From Microbacterium telephonicum (GTDB lineage: Bacteria; Actinomycetota; Actinomycetes; Actinomycetales; Microbacteriaceae): 64,000 nt of DNA. Positions 40,126 through 50,581 of this stretch are shown in pieces. Position numbers and translations under genes: made by a program. The DNA lies in the NCBI RefSeq assembly GCF_003651225.1, contig NZ_RCDB01000001.1:186001-250000 (forward strand), given 5' to 3'. The stretch's first letter is position 1; every line of letters begins with the position of its first letter. The notes under the pieces were generated by a model, which worked only from the letters and a program-made list of their open reading frames with translations, was not told the DNA's origin and made no database searches.

Positions 40126-41409
40126 GTGAACACACGTGCACTGCGCCGCATCGGCCTCGTCGCCGGTATCGCGACGACGTCCGCGATCGTGCTGGCCGGC
40201 TGCGCCGGCGGCAGCGGCGATTCGGCCACTGGCGACCCCAACGCGGAGGTCACGCTGACCGTCGCGACCTTCAACGACTTCGGCTACACCGACGCGCTCC
40301 TGAAGGAGTACGAAGAGGCGCACCCGAACGTCAAGATCGTGCACAACAAGGCCGCGACCTCGAACGACGCGCGCGCCAACTACTTCCAGAAGCTCGGCAA
40401 GAGCGGTCTGGCCGACATCGAGGCGATCGAGGTCGACTGGCTGCCCGAGGTCATGCAGTACTCCGACCTGCTCGCGCCGGTCCCCTCCGACCTCTCGGGC
40501 CGCTGGCTCGACTGGAAGGAGAAGGCGGCGACGGATGCCGACGGCAACCTCATCGGCTACGGCACCGACATCGGCCCCGAGGCCATCTGCTACAACGCCG
40601 ACCTGTTCGCCAAGGCGGGCCTGCCCACCGACCCGGCCGAGGTCGCGACGCTGCTCGACGGCGACTGGGCCAACTTCTTCAAGGTCGGCGACCAGTTCGC
40701 CGCCGCGAACACGGGTGCCGCCTGGTTCGACAGCGCCGCCGGCATCTGGCAGGGCATGGTCAACCAGATCGAGGCCGCGTACGAGGACCCCGACTCCGGC
40801 GAGATCACCGCCACCGAGAACCCCGAGGTCAAGGACGCATACGAGCAGCTCACCGCCGCCCTGCCCACGCAGTCGGCGCACCTCGAGCAGTGGTCGACCG
40901 ACTACTCGGCCGGTATGGCCAACGGCGCCTTCGCCACGATGCTGTGCCCGGGCTGGATGCTCGGCGTCATCTCGGGCAATGCCCCCGACGTGACCAGCTG
41001 GAACATCGCGAACGTCTTCCCCAACGGCGGCGGCAACTGGGGCGGCTCGTACCTGACCGTCCCCGCCAACGGCAAGAACGTCGCGGCCGCGCAGGAGCTC
41101 GCCGACTGGCTGACCTCGCCCGAGACCCAGGTCAAGGCGTTCGAGAACGCCGGCACCTTCCCGAGCCAGAACGACGCCCTCAAGTCCGACACGCTGCTGA
41201 GCTCGACCAACGAGTTCTTCAACAACGCGAACGTGGGCACCATCTTCTCGGAGCGCGCCAACGCGATCACGGTCTCGCCGTTCAAGGGTGAGTTCTACTT
41301 CCAGATCAACGACGCCATGAACCAGTCGCTGCTGCGCGTGGACCAGGGCGCCCAGGATGCCACCACCTCCTGGAACCAGTGGGCCGACGAAGTGAAGGCC
41401 ATCGGCTGA
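40126..41409 (+). CDS. cebE: cellobiose/cello-oligosaccharide ABC transporter binding lipoprotein
   Basis: 427 residues; signal peptide with lipobox VLAGC (Cys about 26), then an extracellular solute-binding family 1 fold: VTLTVATFNDFGY, DIEAIEVDWLPEV, YGTDIGPEAICYNADLF, and TSPETQVKAFENAGTFPSQ. GTG 40126 has AAGGAG 6 nt upstream. First gene of cebEFG-bglC-cebR. Substrate inferred from the three CebR boxes and the co-transcribed beta-glucosidase. A stem-loop follows the gene. Confidence 0.9.
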   Translation: MNTRALRRIGLVAGIATTSAIVLAGCAGGSGDSATGDPNAEVTLTVATFNDFGYTDALLKEYEEAHPNVKIVHNKAATSNDARANYFQKLGKSGLADIEAIEVDWLPEVMQYSDLLAPVPSDLSGRWLDWKEKAATDADGNLIGYGTDIGPEAICYNADLFAKAGLPTDPAEVATLLDGDWANFFKVGDQFAAANTGAAWFDSAAGIWQGMVNQIEAAYEDPDSGEITATENPEVKDAYEQLTAALPTQSAHLEQWSTDYSAGMANGAFATMLCPGWMLGVISGNAPDVTSWNIANVFPNGGGNWGGSYLTVPANGKNVAAAQELADWLTSPETQVKAFENAGTFPSQNDALKSDTLLSSTNEFFNNANVGTIFSERANAITVSPFKGEFYFQINDAMNQSLLRVDQGAQDATTSWNQWADEVKAIG

Positions 41410-41422
41410 TAGCCGCCTGACC

Positions 41423-41455
41423 GATGCCCCGGGCCGTGACCCGGCCCGGGGCATC
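41423..41455. terminator. strong stem-loop between cebE and cebF
   Basis: GATGCCCCGGGCCG (41423-41436) pairs perfectly with CGGCCCGGGGCATC (41442-41455), 5-nt loop, followed by a pyrimidine-rich tract. Located inside the operon after the binding protein; such stems often stabilise the upstream mRNA or attenuate downstream genes. Confidence 0.75.
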
Positions 41456-41479
41456 CCTTCTTCTCCGAGAGGAAACGTC

Positions 41480-42565
41480 GTGACCGCGACCATCACCCCC
41501 ACCGAGCGCCAGAAGCGCTCGGACGGCGGCTCGCCCCGCCCGCCGAAGCGCATCGGCTTCGGCCACCGCCTGAGCCGGTGGGACCTCAAGTTCTCGCCGT
41601 ACCTCTACATCTCCCCGTTCTTCCTGCTGTTCATCGTGGTGGGCCTGTTCCCCATCGCCTACACGGCAGTCATCTCGTTCATGGACTGGGACCTGATCCG
41701 CAACTCCGGTGAGTTCGTCGGGTTCGACCAGTACGCGTACATCCTCGGCCAGCCCCAGTTCTGGACCGCCCTGCGCAACACGTTCAGCATCTTCCTGCTC
41801 TCGAGCGTTCCGCAGCTGATCGCCGCGATCTTCATCGCCGCGATGCTCGACCAGAACATCCGCGCCAAGACCTTCTGGCGCATGGGCGTGCTGGTCCCCT
41901 ACGTCATGGCCCCCGTCGCCGTCGCCCTGATCTTCTCGAACATGTTCGGCGACCAGTACGGCATCATCAACACCTGGCTGAAGGACATCGGACTGTCCGC
42001 CGTGCCGTGGCACTCCAACGCCTTCGCGAGCCACATCGCGATCGCGACGATGGTCAACTTCCGCTGGACGGGCTACAACACCCTCATCCTCCTGGCCGCG
42101 ATGCAGGCCATCCCGCGCGACTACTACGAGGCGGCGACCGTCGACGGCGCCGGCAAGGTGCGCCAGTTCTTCGCGATCACGGTGCCGAGCCTGCGCCCGA
42201 CGCTCATCTTCGTCATCATCACGTCCACCATCGGCGGCCTGCAGATCTTCGACGAGCCGCGGATGTTCGACACCAACGGCCTCGGCGGATCGAACAAGCA
42301 GTGGCTGACGATCACGCTGTACCTGTACGACATCGGCTGGAACCAGTGGAACTTCGGCCGCGCCGCGGCCCTGGCCTGGATCCTGTTCCTCATCATCCTC
42401 GTGGTCGGCGTGATCAACCTGTTCGTCACACGCGGCCTCGTCCGAGACGAAGGATCGCGCGGTCCCCTGACCCGCGCGCAGCGTCGCGCCGCCGCCCGCG
42501 AAGCCCGGCGCCGCATCGACGCCGACCGCGTCGCCGCGTCCGCATCGAAGGAGGTCCGCTCGTGA
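41480..42565 (+). CDS. cebF: cellobiose ABC transporter permease
   Basis: 361 residues, six membrane helices (about 40-315) of the MalF-like sugar permease family. EAA motif: YYEAATVDGAGKVRQFFAITVPSL (about residue 215, conserved EAA..DGAG and I.VP). The tail after residue 320 is basic and cytosolic. GTG start with GAGAGGAAA upstream. Overlaps cebG by 4 bp. Confidence 0.9.
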   Translation: MTATITPTERQKRSDGGSPRPPKRIGFGHRLSRWDLKFSPYLYISPFFLLFIVVGLFPIAYTAVISFMDWDLIRNSGEFVGFDQYAYILGQPQFWTALRNTFSIFLLSSVPQLIAAIFIAAMLDQNIRAKTFWRMGVLVPYVMAPVAVALIFSNMFGDQYGIINTWLKDIGLSAVPWHSNAFASHIAIATMVNFRWTGYNTLILLAAMQAIPRDYYEAATVDGAGKVRQFFAITVPSLRPTLIFVIITSTIGGLQIFDEPRMFDTNGLGGSNKQWLTITLYLYDIGWNQWNFGRAAALAWILFLIILVVGVINLFVTRGLVRDEGSRGPLTRAQRRAAAREARRRIDADRVAASASKEVRS

Positions 42566-43461
42566 CCACCATGACCCCCGTCCCCGCCCCCGCCGCCACG
42601 GCGAAGTCCAAGCGCCGCACCCGCGTGCGGCCGGTCCGCGGATCGCGTCCGGGCTGGTTCGTCTACGGATGCCTCGCGATCGTGCTGATCGCCTCGGTGT
42701 TCCCGTACTACTGGTCGCTGCTGATCGGCTCGGGCGACTCGACGACGCTCAACGACCCGAACATGTCGTGGATCCCCGGCGGCAACTTCTTCGCCAACGC
42801 GGCGAGCGTCATGAACGACCCGGCCGTCAACTTCTGGCTGGCCCTGTGGAACTCGATCTACAGCTCCGCGATCATCGCCGTCTCGGTCGTGTTCTTCTCG
42901 ACCCTCGCGGGCTGGGCGTTCGCGAAGCTGCACTTCAAGGGCCGCGGCTGGCTGCTCGTCTTCGTCATCGCGACGATGGCCGTTCCCACCCAGCTCGGCG
43001 TCGTGCCGCTGTACCTGCTGTTCTCCGACCTCGGATGGACGGGCCAGATCGGCGCGATCATCATCCCGGGCCTGGTCACCGCGTTCGGTGTGTTCTGGAT
43101 GACGCAGTACATCCAGCAGGCCGTGCCGGACGAGCTCATCGAGGCGGCGCGCGTGGACGGGGCCAACTCGTTCCGCACGTTCCTCACGGTCGGCCTCCCC
43201 GCGGCGCGTCCCGCGGCCGCCATGCTGGCGCTGTTCACCTTCGTGACGTCGTGGAACAACTTCTTCTGGCCGTTCATCGTGCTCGACCGGCAGAACCCGA
43301 CGCTCCCGGTGGCGCTGTCGCTGCTGCAGTCCAACTACTTCATCGACTACTCGATCGTCATGGCCGGCGTGCTGCTGGCGACGATCCCGCTGCTGATCCT
43401 GTTCGTCTTCGCCGGCAAGCAGCTCGTCAGTGGCATCATGCAGGGAGCGGTCAAGGGCTGA
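42562..43461 (+). CDS. cebG: cellobiose ABC transporter permease
   Basis: 299 residues, MalG-like with six helices. EAA motif ELIEAARVDGANSFRTFLTV (about 192-211). GTG start overlapping the cebF stop, GGAGG nearby. Works with cebF as the membrane channel; no ATPase gene is in the operon, as in other actinobacteria that use a shared MsiK-type ATPase. Confidence 0.9.
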   Translation: MTTMTPVPAPAATAKSKRRTRVRPVRGSRPGWFVYGCLAIVLIASVFPYYWSLLIGSGDSTTLNDPNMSWIPGGNFFANAASVMNDPAVNFWLALWNSIYSSAIIAVSVVFFSTLAGWAFAKLHFKGRGWLLVFVIATMAVPTQLGVVPLYLLFSDLGWTGQIGAIIIPGLVTAFGVFWMTQYIQQAVPDELIEAARVDGANSFRTFLTVGLPAARPAAAMLALFTFVTSWNNFFWPFIVLDRQNPTLPVALSLLQSNYFIDYSIVMAGVLLATIPLLILFVFAGKQLVSGIMQGAVKG

Positions 43462-43486
43462 CCCCTGCCGCACGGAAAGAACCACC

Positions 43487-44944
<1,458 letters not shown>

Positions 44945-44969
44945 CGCCGCGGGGAATCTCGGAGTAACC

Positions 44970-45983
44970 GTGAGCATCGACCAGCCCCGGACCGCCGCCA
45001 CCATCGAGGAGGTCGCGGCGGTCGCGGGGGTGTCCCGCTCCACCGTCTCGCGTGTGGTCAACGGCTCGACGGCCGTGAGCCCGGCGGCCCTCGAAGCCGT
45101 GCAGAAGGCGATCGCGGAACTGCGCTATGTGCCCAACCGCGCCGCGCGCACCCTTGCGAGCCGGTCGACGATGGCCATCGCCCTCGTCGTCCCCGAGGAC
45201 GTCAGCCGCTTCTTCGGCGACCCGTTCTTCGCGTCGATCGTGGCGGGGGTGAACTCGCGGATCAGCCGGTCGGACTACGTGCTGAACGTCATCATCCCGA
45301 GCAGCGATCCGCGCGACAAGACGTCGAATTACCTGCAGAGCGGTGCCGTCGACGGCGCGATCGTCGTCTCGCACCACTCGAGCGACACGTTCGTCGAGCG
45401 CATCGCCGCCGCCCTGCCCTTGGTCTACGGCGGTCGGCCCACCCAGGTGCGCGAGGCCGACTACTTCGTCGACGTCGACAACGTCGCCGCGGCGCAGGTC
45501 GCGACCGCCCATCTCATCGAGCGGGGGCGCACGCGGATCGCGACGATCACGGGTCCGGTCACCATGCCCGCCGGTGTCGACCGCATCGACGGCTACCGTG
45601 CGGCGCTGGCCGCCGCCGGCCTCGAGCCGGGGCCGGTCGCGGCGGGGGACTTCACGATCGAGAGCGGCGCGGCTGCGATGGACGCGCTGCTGCGGTCGGG
45701 TGAGGACTTCGACGGGCTGTTCGTCGCGAGCGACCTGATGGCCCGCGGTGCGCTCGGCGTGCTCGAGCGCGCCGGCATCCGCGTGCCTGAGGATGTCGCC
45801 CTCGTCGGCTTCGACGATTCGGCCGTCGCGACATCGACGGCGCCGCACCTCACCACGATGCGACAGCCGTCGTTCCTGCAGGGGGAGCGGATGGTGGAGG
45901 TGCTGATCTCGCTGCTGAACGGCGGTGCGCCTCCGCACGCGACGATCCTCGACGCAGACCTCATCGTCCGCGCCTCCTCCTGA
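44970..45983 (+). CDS. cebR: LacI-family repressor of the cellobiose operon
   Basis: 337 residues; helix-turn-helix VAAVAGVSRSTVSRVVNG (residues ~14-31), hinge helix ARTLASR, and a sugar-sensing domain ending LVGFDDSAVATSTAPHLTTM. It lies 25 bp after bglC. Cellobiose-induced release from the three boxes at 39998-40067 is the known mechanism of CelR/CebR. GTG start. Confidence 0.92.
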   Translation: MSIDQPRTAATIEEVAAVAGVSRSTVSRVVNGSTAVSPAALEAVQKAIAELRYVPNRAARTLASRSTMAIALVVPEDVSRFFGDPFFASIVAGVNSRISRSDYVLNVIIPSSDPRDKTSNYLQSGAVDGAIVVSHHSSDTFVERIAAALPLVYGGRPTQVREADYFVDVDNVAAAQVATAHLIERGRTRIATITGPVTMPAGVDRIDGYRAALAAAGLEPGPVAAGDFTIESGAAAMDALLRSGEDFDGLFVASDLMARGALGVLERAGIRVPEDVALVGFDDSAVATSTAPHLTTMRQPSFLQGERMVEVLISLLNGGAPPHATILDADLIVRASS

Positions 45984-46042
45984 CCCCGCCGCGCCGGGCG
46001 GCCCCTCGGGTCGTGTAGTCGCCGCCGGCGCCGCACCCCCGG

Positions 46043-46079
46043 TGATCGAGTAGCCGCCGCAGGCGGCGTATCGAGATCC
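46043..46079. repeat. GATCGAGTAGCCGCCG-type palindromic repeat
   Basis: GATCGAGTAGCCGCCGCAGG then CGGCGTATCGAGATC form an imperfect palindrome between cebR and the convergent glyoxalase gene; likely terminator or mobile hairpin. A diverged piece (GTGTAGTCGCCGCCGGCG) precedes it at 46013. Confidence 0.6.
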
Positions 46080-46082
46080 GTC

Positions 46083-46949
46083 TCAGCCGACGACGGCGTG
46101 GAGCGCGTTGCGCCACGGGTCGTCGAACGCGACGGTCCTGCCGTCGTCGCGCACCTGCACGCCGTGGTGTCGCAGCCGCTCGGTGAGTGCGCCCAGACTG
46201 TCGGCGTCGGGCAGAGCCAGGTCGACGCGCCCGAGTCCGAGGGCGGGCATCCGGGGACCGGCGCCGCGCGAGTTCCAGACGTTCATCGCCATGTGGTGGT
46301 GGTAGCCCCCGGCGCTGACGAACAGCGCCTGGCTGCCGAGCGCCGCCGTGACGTCGAAGCCGAGCGCGTCGACGTAGAACGCGCGGGCGCTCGCGACGTC
46401 GCCGACCGAGAGGTGCACGTGACCGATGGTGGCGGCCTCCGTCGGCGTCGACTCCTCGGCATCCGCGGGCAGGTGCGTCTGCAGGAAGGCGTTCGGATCG
46501 AGGAAGAGCGTGTCCATCTCGACCTGACCGTGGGTCCACGACCACTCTGTGCGGGCGCGGTCCCAGTACAGCTCGATGCCGTTGCCCTCGGGGTCGGTGA
46601 GGTAGAACGCCTGACTGACGAGGTGGTCGGCGCTACCGGTGAACGTCTGCGGCGCCCGCCGGGCGACGCTGTAGAGGGCGGCGGCGAGCGCGGCCTGGGT
46701 CTCGAAGAGGATCGCGGTGTGGAACAGTCCCGCGGAGCCGGATGCCGCGTGCCGCAGCGACGGCTCGTGCCGCAGGATCACGAGCGCACGGCCGGCGCGG
46801 CCGAGGGTGACGGTGTCGCCGTCGGCGGCGAGCACCTGCAGCGTCACGACGTCGCGGTAGAACGCGGTCTGGGCGTCGAGGTCGCCGACGAGCAGGGTCA
46901 CCGCGCCCATCGAGGTGGCCGGCGCGAGCGGGCTGAAGTTCTCATTCAC
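46083..46949 (-). CDS. two-domain glyoxalase/bleomycin-resistance (CatE-like) protein
   Basis: About 288 residues with two vicinal-oxygen-chelate modules: GAVTLLVGDLDAQTAFYRDV (first) and IGHVHLSVGDVASARAFYVD (second), plus YLTDPEGNGIELYWDR and GYHHHMAMNVW, the layout of CatE-type catechol 2,3-dioxygenases. Function (extradiol dioxygenase versus lyase) is not settled. The start is uncertain: GTG 46949 is chosen as domain 1 begins soon after; an ATG at 46982 lies next to a tandem repeat. Confidence 0.8.
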   Translation of the reverse strand: MNENFSPLAPATSMGAVTLLVGDLDAQTAFYRDVVTLQVLAADGDTVTLGRAGRALVILRHEPSLRHAASGSAGLFHTAILFETQAALAAALYSVARRAPQTFTGSADHLVSQAFYLTDPEGNGIELYWDRARTEWSWTHGQVEMDTLFLDPNAFLQTHLPADAEESTPTEAATIGHVHLSVGDVASARAFYVDALGFDVTAALGSQALFVSAGGYHHHMAMNVWNSRGAGPRMPALGLGRVDLALPDADSLGALTERLRHHGVQVRDDGRTVAFDDPWRNALHAVVG

Positions 46950-46985
46950 ACGAATGCACAACGTCCGGCATCCGCCCGCCATTCC

Positions 46986-47040
46986 CCGCGAGTTCGCCGA
47001 TCAGGCCGCGAGTTCGCCGATCAGGCCGCGAGTTCGCCGG
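46986..47040. repeat. 20-bp tandem repeat, 2.75 copies
   Basis: CCGCGAGTTCGCCGATCAGG at 46986 and 47006, then 15 bases of a third unit ending 47040. It fills the gap between the uracil permease and glyoxalase genes and touches the possible upstream start of the latter. Confidence 0.85.
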
Positions 47041-47071
47041 CGAGCTCGGCGCGGAACCGGCGAGCTCGGCG

Positions 47072-48412
47072 TCACTCGGGGTCGCCGCCGAGCTGCCCGA
47101 TCGGGACGATGGGGCCGCCGTCGTCGGCGCCGGTCTTGCGCCAGCGGGCGATCGCGTTGCCGCCGTGGTAGATCACGAGGGCGGCGACGGTGCCCAGCAC
47201 GATGGCCGAGAAGGCCAGCGATCCGAGGTTCATCGTGAACCCGGCGATCGCGATGACGAACGACACCGCGACCGTGTACTGGTTGACGGGGCGCGAGAAG
47301 TCCACCTGGTTGTCGACCCAGATCTTGATGCCGATGACGCCGATGAGGCCGTACAGCGCCGTCGTCACGCCGCCGATGACGCCCGCCGGGATGGTGTTCA
47401 CGACCGCCCCGAACGCGGGCGAGAACGACAGCAGGATCGCGAACGATCCTGCCACCCAGTACGCGGCGGTCGAGTAGACGCGGGTCGCGGCCATGACGCC
47501 GATGTTCTCGCCGTACGTCGTGGTCGCGGAGCCTCCGAAGAGGCCGGCGAGGGCGCTGGCGACGCCGTCCGCGGTGAGGGCGCGACCGGTGTGCCGGTTG
47601 ATCGAGGGGTCGCCGGTCATCGTCGCGACGCCGCGCACGTGCCCCACATTCTCGGCGATGAGCACGAGCACGACGGGCAGGAAGATCGGCAGCAGGCTCC
47701 ACGAGACCGGGTCGCCGAAGGCGGGGAAGTGGAACTCGGGCAGACCGATCCACGGCGCCTGCGCGATCGGCGCGAAGTCGACCTGGCCGGTCACCGCGGC
47801 GAACACGTAACCGACCACGACGCCGAGGAAGATCGAGATGCGACCGAGGAACCCGCGGAACAGCACGCTGAACAGGATGACGGCGGCGAGGGTCACCGTG
47901 GCGACCACGGGCTGCAGCGTGAAGTTGTTCCACGCCGCGGGCGCGAGGTTGAGGCCGATGAGCGCGACGATCGCGCCGGAGACCACCGGCGGCATGAGCT
48001 TCTCGATCCAGCCGATGCCGACCTTCTGCACCAGCAGGCCGACGAGGGCGAGGATCACGCCGGTCACGGCGACACTGACCATGGCCTGCGTGATCTGCTC
48101 AGCGGTCTCGAGCGCCTGACCGCCGTTGTAGGCCTGGATCGGCGCGATGAACGCGAACGACGACCCGAGGTAGCTGGGCAGCTTGTTGCGGGTCAGCAGC
48201 AGGAACAGCAGCGTGCCGACACCCGAGAACAGCAGCGTCGTCGTGACCGGGAAGCCGGTCAGCAGCGGCACGAGGAACGTCGCGCCGAACATCGCGACGA
48301 CGTGCTGCGCGCCGATCGCGATCGTGCCGGGCCAGCTGAGCCGCTCGTCCGGCTTGACGACGGCGCCGGGTGCGACCGAGCGGCCGTCACCGTGGAGGGT
48401 CCAGATGGGCAT
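47072..48412 (-). CDS. uraA: uracil permease (NCS2/UraA type)
   Basis: Proton-coupled uracil importer. 446 residues, about 14 hydrophobic segments. NAT/NCS2 signature TTTYGENIGVMAATRVYS (about 285-302) and the substrate-site Glu in LIAENVGHVRG (about 241). The N-terminal ~20 residues are hydrophilic. Same strand as purC, 100 bp after it. Distinct from the purine permease at 13740, which lacks the UraA-type motif spacing. Confidence 0.9.
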   Translation of the reverse strand: MPIWTLHGDGRSVAPGAVVKPDERLSWPGTIAIGAQHVVAMFGATFLVPLLTGFPVTTTLLFSGVGTLLFLLLTRNKLPSYLGSSFAFIAPIQAYNGGQALETAEQITQAMVSVAVTGVILALVGLLVQKVGIGWIEKLMPPVVSGAIVALIGLNLAPAAWNNFTLQPVVATVTLAAVILFSVLFRGFLGRISIFLGVVVGYVFAAVTGQVDFAPIAQAPWIGLPEFHFPAFGDPVSWSLLPIFLPVVLVLIAENVGHVRGVATMTGDPSINRHTGRALTADGVASALAGLFGGSATTTYGENIGVMAATRVYSTAAYWVAGSFAILLSFSPAFGAVVNTIPAGVIGGVTTALYGLIGVIGIKIWVDNQVDFSRPVNQYTVAVSFVIAIAGFTMNLGSLAFSAIVLGTVAALVIYHGGNAIARWRKTGADDGGPIVPIGQLGGDPE

Positions 48413-48512
48413 GCGTGTGCTCCTCGAGATCGGGTGGGGCTGCCGCTCAGGCTAGCTGAGAGCGAGCTGTGAGCGCCGTCGCACACGCCGCCGGTCAGAC
48501 CAATCCGCCGCG

Positions 48513-49394
48513 TCAGGAGGTCATGCGCTCCAGCAGCTCGCGGTACTTCGCCGCGGTGCGCTGCGCGATCTCGGTCGGGAGCTCGGGCGGCGTGCCGGTC
48601 CTATCCCAGTTCGCGGCGAGCCAGTCGCGCACGATCTGCTTGTCGAAGCTCGCCATCCGCTGCTCGGGCGTACCGCCGGCGGCCCAGGTCTGCGCATCCC
48701 AGTAGCGGGAGGAGTCGCTCGTGAGCACCTCGTCTGCGAGGGTCAGAATGCCGCCCGCGTCGACGCCGAACTCGAACTTCGTGTCGGCGAGGATGAGTCC
48801 CTTCGCCTCGGCGGCCGCGGCCGCGCGCGCGTAGATCTCGAGCGAGGTGTCGCGCAGTTCGGCGGCGCGCTCCGCGCCGACGAGCTCTTCGGTGCGGGCG
48901 AACGAGATGTTCTCGTCGTGCTCGCCGAGGGGCGCCTTGTAGGCGGGCGTGAAGATCGGCTCGGGCAGGCGGTCGCCGTTGGACAGGCCCGCCGGCAGCG
49001 CGATCCCGCACACGGTCCCGGCGGCCTGGTACTCGACCCACCCCGAGCCGGTGAGGTATCCGCGCACGACGCACTCGATCGGCTGCATCTCGAGCGACCG
49101 CACGACCATCGCGCGGTCGGCGACGGGAGCCGGCGGGGCGTCGCCGGTGAGGTGGTTCGGGAGGGCGCGTCCCCCGTCGGCGCCGGCCAGCTGCGCGAAC
49201 CACCACAGGCTCAGCGACGTCAGCAGCGCACCCTTGCCCGGGATGCCGGGGGAGAGCACGTGGTCGAACGCGCTCACCCGGTCGCTGGCGACCACCAGCA
49301 TCCGCTCGTCGCCGGCGTCGTCGGGGCGGTAGAGGTCGCGGACCTTGCCCGAGTAGACATGGTTCCAGCCGGGCAGCGCGCTCGCGTTCGTCAC
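48513..49394 (-). CDS. purC: phosphoribosylaminoimidazole-succinocarboxamide synthase
   Basis: ATP-dependent ligation of aspartate to CAIR in purine synthesis. 293 residues of the longer SAICAR synthase form. Motifs: VYSGKVRDLY (residues ~13-22), SDRVSAFDHVL, VVRGYLTGSGW, and ILADTKFEFG; DEVLTSDSSRYWD carries the conserved Asp-Glu. GTG or ATG-type start at 49394 (ATG). Confidence 0.95.
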   Translation of the reverse strand: MTNASALPGWNHVYSGKVRDLYRPDDAGDERMLVVASDRVSAFDHVLSPGIPGKGALLTSLSLWWFAQLAGADGGRALPNHLTGDAPPAPVADRAMVVRSLEMQPIECVVRGYLTGSGWVEYQAAGTVCGIALPAGLSNGDRLPEPIFTPAYKAPLGEHDENISFARTEELVGAERAAELRDTSLEIYARAAAAAEAKGLILADTKFEFGVDAGGILTLADEVLTSDSSRYWDAQTWAAGGTPEQRMASFDKQIVRDWLAANWDRTGTPPELPTEIAQRTAAKYRELLERMTS

Positions 49395-49540
49395 CGGCTC
49401 ATCATCTCAGGTGGCGGGGCGGGCCGTGGATGCCGGGCCTCACCGGGCCGGCGCGGGCACGACTGCACGCCGCCGGGATGCATAGCAAGAGCACAGCTTC
49501 CCCATGGCCGCCGGATCAGCGGCGCGGGCACACTGACGGC

Positions 49541-50506
49541 ATGATCCCCGAACCCGACCAGACGCCCGACGGCCCCCGCTACGAGGGACGCGTCCTCCCT
49601 CGCCCCGACGACGAGGTCGTCGACCAGGGTGCCGCGTTCGACCTGCAGACCCTCGTCAGCCGGCGGCGGATGCTGGGACTGGTCGGCATCGGCCTCGGCA
49701 CGGCCGCGCTCGCCGCCTGTGCGCCGACGGCCACGGCGACCCCGTCGGCCACGGCCACCGCCACGGCCTCCGCATCCGCGACGCCGACGCCGTCGGCCAC
49801 GGCGAGCGCCGCCGCGACGGCGCTGCCGGCGGGGGAGATCCCCGACGAGACGGCCGGTCCCTACCCGGGTGACGGATCGAACGGTCCCGACGTGCTCGAG
49901 CAGTCGGGCATCGTGCGGCGCGACATCCGCACGAGCCTCGGCGGCACGACGCCGGTCGACGGGGTGCCGCTGGAGTTCACGCTGCGGCTGACCGATATGG
50001 CCAACGGTGACGCGGCGTTCGCCGGGGTCGCCGTCTACGCCTGGCACTGCGATGCGCAGGGGCGGTACTCCATGTACTCCGACGGCGTGGAGGACGAGAG
50101 CTTCCTGCGCGGGGTGCAGATCGCCGACGCCGACGGGCAGGTCACGTTCACCTCGGTCATGCCCGGCTGTTACGCGGGGCGCTGGACCCACATCCACTTC
50201 GAGGTGTACCCGACCGAGGCCGACATCACGGATGCCGGCAACGCGATCGCGACGTCGCAACTGGCCTTCCCGCAGAGCGTGCTCGACCCCGTCTACGCAC
50301 TGCCGGCGTACGACGGCTCGGCCCGCAACCTCTCGCAGATCACGCTGGCTTCCGACAACGTGTTCGGCGAGGACGGCGGCGCCCTGCAGCTGGCGACCGT
50401 CACGGGCGATGCGACGAACGGGTACGCCGCGTCGCTCGTCGTGCGCGTCGACACGACCACGACGCCCAGCGCGGGAGCGGCGCCGGGCGGCGGCGGGCGC
50501 CCCTGA
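49541..50506 (+). CDS. exported intradiol ring-cleavage dioxygenase-type protein
   Basis: 321 residues. After a ~40-residue cytosolic lead comes SRRRMLGLVGIGLG and LAAC, a possible Tat signal with lipobox (Cys about 63), then a Thr/Ala/Pro-rich linker. The C-terminal ~200 residues have the dioxygenase beta-sandwich: EIPDETAGPYPGDG, VAVYAWHCDAQGRYS with a ligand Tyr/His, and GRWTHIHFEVY with the His pair. Catechol-type cleavage outside the membrane would be unusual; surface-localised members of unknown substrate exist. No good ribosome site precedes ATG 49541. Confidence 0.82.
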   Translation: MIPEPDQTPDGPRYEGRVLPRPDDEVVDQGAAFDLQTLVSRRRMLGLVGIGLGTAALAACAPTATATPSATATATASASATPTPSATASAAATALPAGEIPDETAGPYPGDGSNGPDVLEQSGIVRRDIRTSLGGTTPVDGVPLEFTLRLTDMANGDAAFAGVAVYAWHCDAQGRYSMYSDGVEDESFLRGVQIADADGQVTFTSVMPGCYAGRWTHIHFEVYPTEADITDAGNAIATSQLAFPQSVLDPVYALPAYDGSARNLSQITLASDNVFGEDGGALQLATVTGDATNGYAASLVVRVDTTTTPSAGAAPGGGGRP

Positions 50507-50548
50507 GCCGAGGCGCACTGCTCGACAGCATCCCTACTCCATCCGGTA

Positions 50549-50564
50549 TAGTCCACGTGGACTA
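50549..50564. promoter_or_regulatory. perfect palindrome before padR-MFS operon
   Basis: TAGTCCACGTGGACTA, 16 bp. It overlaps a TATAGT (50547-50552) that could be the -10, with TCGACA at 50522 as a weak -35. Position suits an operator for the PadR protein encoded 18 bp downstream. Confidence 0.75.
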
Positions 50565-50581
50565 ATCGAAATGGAGTGATC

